Source: Acanthochromis polyacanthus (taxonomy: Eukaryota > Chordata > Actinopteri > Pomacentridae). Taken from it: DNA of 64,000 bases. The translations under genes were made by a program, and so were the position numbers. The stretch is taken from contig NC_067116.1 of the NCBI RefSeq assembly GCF_021347895.1, positions 42,603,628 to 42,667,627 on the forward strand. Reading direction: 5' to 3'. Shown piece by piece: positions 60,830-64,000 of the stretch; within the stretch, counting starts at the first letter, position 1, and each line of letters starts with the position of its first letter. The notes under the pieces are model-generated. The model had not been told where the DNA came from. It searched no databases and saw only the letters and a list, made by a program, of their open reading frames with translations.

Positions 60830-61790
60830 TTTTTGGGCAATCTGCAGACCGAACTGTGAGCTTTTAGGTCACTGACTGGTCGGTTTGAGTGATTTTTAAA
60901 GAGAAAAGGTGAAAATTCTCAGATTCCAGCTCGTTAAATTAGGATAGTTGCAGGTTTCCTTCCTCTTCTATGACAGCAAACTGAACATCTTTGTGTTGTG
61001 GAAGAAACAAGACATTTGAGGATGTTGCTTTGGACTCTGGGAATGTTTTTCACCATTTTCTTCCATTTTATAGACTGAAAAACAAATCGATTAATTGAGA
61101 AAATAATCACCTTCATGGTAATAGGAGTTTTGGACATTTGAATTAGTCGCTTGGGACACATCATTTTGACACTGTAATGGGGATGTTTACTTTTAAGTCA
61201 CTGATTTATCATTGATTATTGAATTCTTTCAAGAAAAACAGTGAAAAATATCAAATTCCAGCTTTTAAATTCTAATATTTACTGGTTTCTTTGCTTCTCT
61301 ATGATAATGTCTTCATTTCAGGATGTCATCTTGGGCTTTGGGAAAAGTTTTCACCCTTTTCTGATCTTTTATAGACTGAATAATGAATCTATTAATCAAG
61401 TAAATAATCAACAGATTAATCAAAGATGGTTTCAGATTAATGGACAAATGAATTTGTTATTTTGGTCACATTAGTTTGACATTGTAAAGAGCATTTTCTA
61501 CAATCTGCTGACTGGACTGTGCACTTTTAAGCCGCTGATTCATCGGTTTGAGTGATTTTCAGAGAAAGCAAAAGTGAAAATTCTTGAATTTAAGCTTCTT
61601 AAATTTGAATATTTGCAGTTATTTGAACTCCTCAATGACACTAAACTGAATATCTTTGAGTTTTGGACGAAGCAAGGCGATAGAAGATGCCCTCTTGGGT
61701 TTGGAAATAGTTTTCTGACACTTTTCAGACCAAATAACAAATCAATCAATCAAGAAAATAATCAATAGAGACTCATTGACAGTGGTAGTA
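60830..61790. repeat. About three degenerate units of ~320 bp, intron 1b
   Basis: The phrases CACTGACTGGTCGGTTTGAG, GTGAAAATTCTCAGATTCCA, TATAGACTGAAxAACAAATC and CATTTTGACACTGTAA return three times. Confidence 0.7.
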
Positions 61791-61799
61791 AATGTTAGT

Positions 61800-62690
61800 T
61801 GTGGCCTGAATTCTAATCTAAAACCTACTTTTCCAGTGTTTTACCAGAAGATAATGGTTCCAAACTGCTTTTCTCAGCTGTTCCTTCAAAATAAATGAAA
61901 GGATTTGCTGCTTCCAGGCCTATTCTCAACATGTGTGTTTACATTTCGACACACTATCAGCAGCTGTTGCACAACTGGGGCTGAAATTAGCTCGAGTCAT
62001 CGTTGAAGTTCCACAAATGTTCGGTTTCTCAAACTAGATGTGACAAAGGTGACTCGTCGGTTTCTGTCACCTGCCTGTCTCTTGACTCTGCCCACGTTCG
62101 AGGTTTTTATTATTATCATGAAAGGGGCAAAAAGTGCTTAGCAGCAGCAGAGTTGGGCAAGAGTCGTGACTTGTTTCACGTGCTGCTTTATGGCGCTGCG
62201 TTTAATGACAGGACGGGCTGAGGGACTGAAGGAGTGGGAGGAGAAGGTGTGGCTGTAAAGATACGGCAGCTTGGTCGATGAAAGGAGCAGCAGGGCTCAC
62301 CTCTTTGTTACAGGCTGCTTATTAGGTAACAGGGCACCTTTTTAATTTGACAATTGGGCGTTTGCTCAGCTTGTGGGTAATCGGGCTGATATGGACTCAC
62401 ACAGTGACATCAGTGGGACCGAGTTTGTGAGAATGGCGGCATGTTTGTGTTGTTTGTGGGTTGCTAAGCGAGTGTGCCGTCCACGTTACCGAGTGGGATG
62501 TTGTGATTTCTAGATGGACAGCCGCTCTTCTTCACTTCATGTTCGTCTTTTACGGGTAAATCTGTCCGTCCAGCCTGCAGTATGCTTGAAATCAAAAGCA
62601 CTGAAGTGAGAAAGTCGAATAGGTAGTGCACATATTTTTCTTCTTTTGCTAAAACACATACCAACTTTTACTTTTTTAAAAGTGTAATAA
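61800..62690. other. Intron DNA, no gene seen
   Basis: Ordinary single-copy-looking sequence. Confidence 0.4.
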
Positions 62691-62694
62691 GTAT

Positions 62695-63510
62695 TAATTA
62701 GGCTACTCTGTGTCTCAAATAGAATAGAATTAATTGTCATTGCAAATTTTGCACCATAAATGAATAACTGATCTCTTAGTGCATTAAAAATAATCAGTAA
62801 ATACACTGAATAAATCAGATTTAATCCACTAAATGACATCTACTCATGTCTAAGTGTGTAAACAAAGTTTGTTAATAAATAAAAAGAGACACATATTGGA
62901 AAATGGTGGTTTATAGCAGTTTCTAAGGGTACCATACCTCCTTCATGATAAAATTTATACAATGGAGATCATACATATTAATTAGACTGAATAGAATTCT
63001 TTTTATTTTCATTGCAAATTTTGCGACAAAATTAATTAATAATCTCTCAGTGCATTCAAAATAAATAATCCATCAATAAATACATTTAATAAATAAAATA
63101 AAGTCCAATAAATCATATCTACAGGGACTTTAATAGCTTAAGTTTGCAGCCAAAGTTCTTTAAATAAATAAAAAAGATGTATTTTTGCAAAACAGTAGTT
63201 TTAACAGTTTCTACATTCTCGGAATTTCAAATGAAAATTTATATTTTGGAGATAATTTATTTATATTATAAATAATTTCTGAGCGCATTAAACAGATATA
63301 ATCCATCAAGAAATACATTTAATAAATAAAATTAAATCCCATAAATCATGTCTACGGGGACATTAATAGCTTAAGTTTGCAGCCAAAAATTATTTTAATA
63401 AATAAAGAAATTAGTCTTATTCTTAGTTTATCGCCGCTATTCTAAAATAAAGAAATATTGCAAAATAGCAGCTTTAACAGTTTCTACATCCTCAGAATGT
63501 GGCCTTCAAA
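62695..63510. repeat. About three degenerate units of ~290 bp, intron 1b
   Basis: GAATAGAATTxTxTTxTCATTGCAAATTTTGC-like starts and CAAAATAGCAGCTTTAACAGTTTCTA-like ends repeat at about 62720, 62990 and 63270. Confidence 0.65.
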
Positions 63511-64000
63511 TTAAAATCTGTGTCTTATAATGTAGCTACCAGCCAACATATGGTCATATTTTGTAATTTTATCAATCTGCTACTGTCATATTTCTTATAA
63601 TTACAGCTGCTCTACATTATATTGTTGTTGTTTTTTATCAGTTTAAATGCCAGGATCCAGTTCTTGATGATCACAGTTGGTTGAAGTTGTTGACAGATTC
63701 ATCAATAAAGAAACAATCTGAGCTTCCAGTTCCACTATGGTGTGTTTATCCTCATGAATGCTCAGTAGGAGGCGGCTGATGGTGAAATCATTTCACATTT
63801 TGGAACAAGTTCTTCCACTTCATCGGGCTTCTCGTGCACGAGCAGGTTCAGATGTCACGCTTCCTTGTGCATTCAGAGTCAGGCCCGGCGTTCGTGTGGC
63901 GACGTTGGTGCGCTCCCATCTGTGAATAATTAGGACAACCTGCAGTTATTTCTCTGGCACAGAACCTCTTTCATCAGAGCTCGGGGAGATCAAAACAGGA
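63511..64000. other. Intron DNA to window end, no exon seen
   Basis: No tropomyosin exon 3 is recognisable before the window ends. Confidence 0.5.

Overview
The window looks like vertebrate, specifically teleost fish, nuclear DNA. It has intron-bearing genes with GT-AG junctions, two full-length Ty3/gypsy LTR retrotransposons, a tRNA-derived SINE with a 14-bp target-site duplication, LINE tails, Tc1/mariner and pogo-type fossils, and much AT-rich intronic and intergenic DNA. No prokaryotic or viral gene block is present. Assignments rest on reading the sequence; no search was run.

Layout. 1-2127 is AT-rich, with a possible TTAA-flanked non-autonomous element. 2128-7545 is a plus-strand, chromodomain-type, Sushi-like Ty3/gypsy element with a perfect 5-bp target duplication, a self-priming primer-binding site, a 5' LTR that lost its promoter, and many frameshifts. 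7589-9117 (minus) holds three 5' exons of an SLC22-family transporter with frame breaks in exons 1 and 2. 9453 to about 17263 (minus) is a second Ty3/gypsy element of another lineage: His-tRNA type primer site, CCHC gag, a -1 frameshift signal into protease, then RT, RNase H and integrase. Its 3' LTR lies about 335 bp upstream of the SLC22 start on the same strand, so the transporter fragment is sandwiched between two retrotransposons.

17264-26640 is intergenic with dispersed repeats, MITEs, an RTE-like LINE tail and two head-to-head LINE tails. 26644-31383 (plus) is a five-exon gene with an intact frame for a 183-residue CHMP4/Snf7-like ESCRT-III protein. It lacks the usual N-terminal membrane-anchoring segment and about 28 residues of the helical core, but keeps the acidic FDEDELMAEL block and a C-terminal LxxLxxW helix. 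Three of its four introns carry the same short minisatellite. It is the most interesting cellular gene here.

31450-49050 has no gene I can support; it holds mobile-element debris, including two TTAA-type MITEs (one with a perfect 38-bp hairpin), an internally deleted pogo/Tigger-like element and pieces of a Tc1-like element. 49474-64000 is the 5' part of a tropomyosin gene (best match tpm4) on the plus strand: exon 1a, exon 2 and the alternative exon 1b, which implies a muscle-type and a non-muscle promoter. Exon 3 onward lies beyond the window. The introns are full of long-period degenerate tandem repeats.

The cellular genes show no functional link. The shared theme is retrotransposon remodelling of one locus (SLC22) beside two genes that keep intact frames.
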